Below, in pieces: positions 54,901 through 60,900 of a stretch of 64,000 nucleotides of DNA. Origin of the DNA: Nectonema munidae. Its lineage: Eukaryota > Nematomorpha > Nectonematoida > Nectonematidae. Position 1 is the stretch's first letter; every line of letters starts with the position of its first letter. The notes under the pieces are model-generated. The model had not been told where the DNA came from. It did not search any database and saw only the letters and a list, made by a program, of their open reading frames with translations. The translations under genes and the position numbers were made by a program. The stretch spans positions 248,001-312,000 of the forward strand of contig JAUIRK010000804.1 in NCBI GenBank assembly GCA_030549495.1, read 5' to 3'.

Positions 54901-57900
54901 AGTTTTTTACTTAACTCAAATGAATACTCCGGTACTTAATGAGTCATAAATCTAATCGACTGATAATCACTGTTTAAATAGGCGAGTACAAAGTAAATTT
55001 TAGAATCATTTTTCTAGATCTGTCTAAAGTATTTGATTTTATTTCTTATGATGTTTTTATTTATAATTTTCAAATATGCGTTCCTTTAGAAAACCTGTAA
55101 TTTTCTCTCTTCATACTTTAAAAATAGAAAACAGTTTGATTTTTTGAATAATATAAATTTGGATACTAAATGTGTAAACAATGGCGTAACTCAGGGATTA
55201 ATTTTAGGTCCATTATTTTTTACCATTTATATGAATGCTTTGCATGAATGTTCCCTTTTTTCATCTTATAATCTACGCGAATGGTGTCACTATACTTTTC
55301 AAATACAAGTTAAAATGAAAGTTTTACCATAAAAATAGGTAAATTAATAATTTGTTTAATGCAAACGCTTTGAGTATATATAAAAAAATATATAAAAATA
55401 ATATAAAGATTAAAGCAACAAAAAATTGTACTCGTTTTGTTCAATAGCTCTTTGAATGTTGTAAATAAGTTCCGTCTTCCTATTGTGTACATAAATTCTA
55501 AACTTAAATAACTTCTTTATCAATAAAGCTTAGCAAGATAATTGGTTGGATGAAGTACCCAAACAAAATTTTTCCCTCACATTCAAACTGATCATTTACA
55601 AAATTAACTTGTTACCACTTATTGTTCTAATATTGAATATCATGGCATGTTGAATCGTAAAGCAACTAAAATTGTGTTCAATTTGAATAAAATTTCCCAC
55701 TCATCCCATTTTTTCAAAAATTATCTAACTTTGTTGAAAACTTCCTATAGGCTTAAACTCTCTCATCAATATGTAAGTGGCAAATTTCTTTTGCTTTACC
55801 AAAAATATAAAGACTAACTCTGTCAATGTTGCTTGTTGATAAAGACGTTAAAAAAACTCTTTAAAGATAATGTCACATCTAATTACCCTAATTTATATCT
55901 AGAACGCAAAATTTGTTGACTCTCACAAAGAGAACTATATACTCCTCAAAGACATTTTGTAATTTTTATCATTTTTATTATAAATTGTTTTACTTTCAAA
56001 AAAATAACTTATACTTACTTATTTACTAAAAAGAATATTGGTATTACACTTGGGCTTATTGAATATTTTATTTGGGTATGTTGAAAGGCTCAAGTTCAAT
56101 TCCTGGATTAATTATGATATTGCTATATACATATATAGTAAAAGGTGATTAGCTATAATATATGTTTATAAATAGGGGGTTAATTAGTTTAAAAATTAAA
56201 TTAATTAGAACATTATGCGTTCTTAAAAAGTTATCACAAATTCTTACCAAGGTTGTGAAGATGTAGTGATAATAGTATGTTAACATTCCGATTTCTTTTG
56301 CCTGAAATATAAAAAATCTCAAATGAACTAGATAAGACAATTTTTTACTTTAAATCAAATTCGTTAAATTTTCGTCATCTCTTTTGCTTTTGTTAAAAAA
56401 TAATATAAACCAGCATAAAAACACAAACTTGATGATAATGATCACAAATTTAATTATTTTTTGTATTAATTATTTTTTTGTATTAATTAATTTTTACCCA
56501 AATTAAAAATTTTCTTTTCATCTTGTATTTTGTAGTGAAAAATTTTAATTATAAACCTTTTTGAAGAATAAATTATTCTCATAAGCCTTATGAATTAATC
56601 AAAAAAAGTAGTACGATGTATATTTAAATACAGAAAGTATTTTAAAAAATTGAAAACAGTATAAGACATTTTATATTGATCAAAAAAAATTCTTTTTGAA
56701 AAATTCACGGCAAATAATGAAAATTAATTTTTTTAAATAACTAAAATCATGCATATATTCTTTCCGTTTGTATATTTATTTTAAAGACTTGCCTTTTCTA
56801 GAATTTTGAACACATTGTTCTCTTCGCAGTCAATAATAAAATGAGAGTCGCCTTTGCTTTTCACCATTTTTAGTTGTGGTCCAATGTTGTTGTAATCAAG
56901 GTGTTTTATGTTCACTCGCTTCATCGTAAAATAACTTGGAAACAAAAATTCTTTCATTTTAATCAGTCCTAAGAAGAAAAATCATCTATTTTTATCTCAA
57001 GTGAATCAGCAAGTATAGTCTAAAATATACTCTTCAAAATATCGCAAAATGTATATCTTACATATAGATTCTATATGAAAATTGCCAGAATTACGATTTC
57101 TGGAAAATAAATATTGAAACTTTATGAACAATGGTGAATTCAATCCTAAGCTCCATGTGGTGTATCAAAATAAGAAAATGAAAATAGGTTTATATTTATT
57201 TATGAAAAAACATAATCTCATTTTAATAAAGTTATAAGCTTATATTGATTAGGGATTTATTATATTAAAGAACATATAAACATATTGTTTTGTTCTTACT
57301 CAAAGAAATGAATAATTTAAAAAATATATTCTCAAGCAGATTCTCATTTATAAGGCGATATATTATTAAACAATAATTAATTATTTTTATATGGAAAGAT
57401 GTTCATCAACTCTACAATTTTACCAGATTTTTCAAAAAGAAACCAAAGATTCCATTCTCAAAAATTTCAGAAATCATTTTGTAAAAAGTTTTATTTAAGA
57501 AGGTTTTATCTGAAAGAATGATTAATGACTGGAAATTTCTTCCCGATGATATTGTTAATGCTCCAAACTTATATGATTTTAAGAACAAATTGGATGAATT
57601 TTGCATAGACAGAATGTTTGAACTCTGCTAAACATTGCATTCTCCCCTTCTTCTTTCCTTTACTCAGATGCGATAGTTAACAGGCTCTGCCTACTTTCAC
57701 TAATAAATTATCTTAATTATGTTATGTTAGGTCAATTAACTAATTAATTATGGCGATTTTCATACAATATATGCACTTAATAATTTTAGAAATAATTTCT
57801 TAGTTTTTGATAAAGTTTATGTAGATGAGCCTGGTTCCTATAGCAAAAGGTCTAAGTACAAAGTAAAAGTACCTTCTAAAACTAAATGTTAAGAAGACCA

Positions 57901-60900
57901 AAATTTTCAAAAACAAAACTTTCTAACCCAAAAATTTCGGAATTGATTTTGCGTTTTTTGCCAAAAATTAATGTTCTAAATTTGTTTAAGCATAAAAATA
58001 ACCCATTTATGAAGATTTTGATTCAAGGGGCATGCGGTTAAGATTAGTAATGATGCGATGCATTAAAGAAATATTTTGTTTATAGATATTTCATCCTAAT
58101 CCTTGAAAAAAAGAGGTTAATTGTTAATTAAAAAGTGTATTATACAAAGTAAGCGCATATACTAGAATTGAAGGCTAAGCAATAACTTTCATTTCCGGGC
58201 CGCATTAAGGTCTACGTAAAGTGTTTATTGGAGGGTTACAATTAAAATTTATCTTAATAAATTGTAAGTAAACTTTTCTCATTCAAATCAATAAATAAAT
58301 ATTCAAAAAATATTATTCACGGCTATTTTGCATGATTTCAAATATTTCTTTTTAATAATTTTTGAAAAGGAACTTAGAGTAAGTTGTTTAAAAACTTGAT
58401 AAATCAACCTATCGATCTAAAGCTTTGAAATTCTTTCACATTTTAAAATGGTGCTATAGGTAGACATTTAAGTTCATACCTGTCATTTTAAATATTTAAA
58501 TTAAATTATTTAATGATATTGTTTTAATTGGTAATATATAGCATTATAAGTTCAAGTGAATTTTTTTCAAATTCAAGTAAAACCTTTTCAAATTCAAGTG
58601 AAACGTTTTCAAATTCAAGTAAAATGTTTTCAAATTTAAGGGAAATGTTTCCAAATTCAAGTAAAATTTTTTTAAGTTTTATGTAGTTTTATTTTTAGGT
58701 TCGACTTGAAAACTAATTTTTTATTGTGTTTGAAAATATTTTATTTTTTGTTGAGAGAAGATATATATTGAATTACACATCTTTTACAAATTTTTAGAGT
58801 TCTAAAAAATTAAAAAGTGCAAACTAAAAATTAATTTTTGAGAAAAATATTTATTACCGATCTTAAAAAATTTTCAAGTAGAATCTAAAGATAAAATACA
58901 CTTAAAACTTGAAATTTGCTTAAATTTGTAAACATTTCACTTGAACTTGAAAACGTTTCACTTAAACTTGAAAACGTTTCACTTGAATTTGAAAACATTT
59001 CACTTGAACTTGTTATGCTATATTATATTTATTTTAGTAAGTTAGAAGCATTTAAACTCTATTATGCAGGAGAAAAATAGAAGGATTACATTTGATATTA
59101 ACCAATTTCTCATTGTTATTAAAGATGATGAATTTTAAAAATTAATTATTTTTAATTTATGCAAACAAAATCTTTGTTGAAAGAATTTTTTGTCGAAAAT
59201 AATTAGTACAATTTCTTTTAATTGATGAAAGATTGATCACAAATAGAAAGAATTTCAACTACTAATAGTCCAACAAGAATAGCATTAAGAAAATAATTTG
59301 CACGTCACAGATATAAAATAGCAAAAAATGTTCAAAATTATAGTATTCTAAAAGTGTTTGCTTTTCTCATTTTGTATTTTTTGTGTTATTCACTTTCTTT
59401 GAAAAAAAGAAATTGTTTACAAAGTGAGACAAGGATAAATGTTTGGCAAACGAACACAACTAAGTTCACGACTTGAATATAGAGAAAGAGTACTTCAGCA
59501 TTAAAGTACCAGTGGCAGAAAAATGTTTTCCCAGAAGAAATAAAAAAATTGAAAAATTATCAAATAAATCTTTTAATTACATTTCATAGTTATGAAAGTT
59601 GAAGAAAAAAATCAATAATAATTCATCATTATGACTATTATGTGCGCATAAATTTCTATATCCTCTCTTTTCGATTTATGCCATGCATACCTGTTGTGTT
59701 CATTCAACGCCTTTTGATCCATCATATCGAAACGTTTTATCATGAAGCAGTGTGATAGTTTGTCATCGAATTCAATTTCATACTTTCATATACAATACAC
59801 ATAGACTTAATACGTCAGCATGGATCTCAATAAATTACTACTTACTTTACTTTTTGCAAAAAAAATTACATCGTTATTTTTTCATGCAGCAAAAAAAGCG
59901 ATATTTACAGTCTGTGAAATTGCAACTTACATTTAAATTTAATTAAAATTAACCAGCTGTGCACATTCATGGGGCAAGCGGAAACGACCCCCCCCCCCCC
60001 TTCTAGTAATTTAATGCTGGTGCAGAATTTTAGCAATTAATTTTATTTTTCTTTCATCTTATAACTTTCATATTTATCATAATAAGAATTTTATCTTTAA
60101 ATGAATTATATTTTATAAAGCAAAACATTAATACACCAATGGAAATTTTTTTACAGCTAATAAAAATAGTGCACCCCCGATCCCACACTACTCCTAAATA
60201 AAAAAATTGAATGCAAACTCCCTAAGATTCTCCCGGCTTACGTCTCAGATTCTTTATTGGCTTAACTTTTATTGTCAACCTATGCACAAGTGTTTGCTAA
60301 ATCATAGCACACATGAAAACATATATAAAAAAATTGAGCAACATACCAAAAAAAATAGTTTCATGTCACCAAAACTTAAGGTGCAAGATAATTACGCTAA
60401 AAGCTGGCCTAAATAACAACTTTATTGACGCATATTTGGACTAAATCGTTTATCATCTTATTTTTACCAGTTATACGATTGTTTAATTTAAAACTTTGTA
60501 AAATTATATTCAAATAATGGTAAAGTTTTTGAAAAACCAATATTAACATTAATCATATGAGTTTATGATCTTACCAAATGTCATAATCCAAATATAAAGG
60601 ATCTACATAAATTGTACATTTTTGACATTTTTATGATTTTATTTACCCAAAATAAACTCATCTTTGTCACGTAAGCATTTTTTTAATCACACCATGTCTC
60701 CTTAAAATCTTCCACACTCATTACATCGAATTTTTAACTTTTCATTAGAAACTTTTGACAAAGACAGCAAATGTCAAACATATTTTGTATTGAATTTTAA
60801 ATCGAGTTATAATAATAAAATTTTTTTCTTCATTTCTCTCTTTTTGTACATAAAATATAAAAATAAACTAAAAATAAAACTAAATTTTGGATCAATAAAA

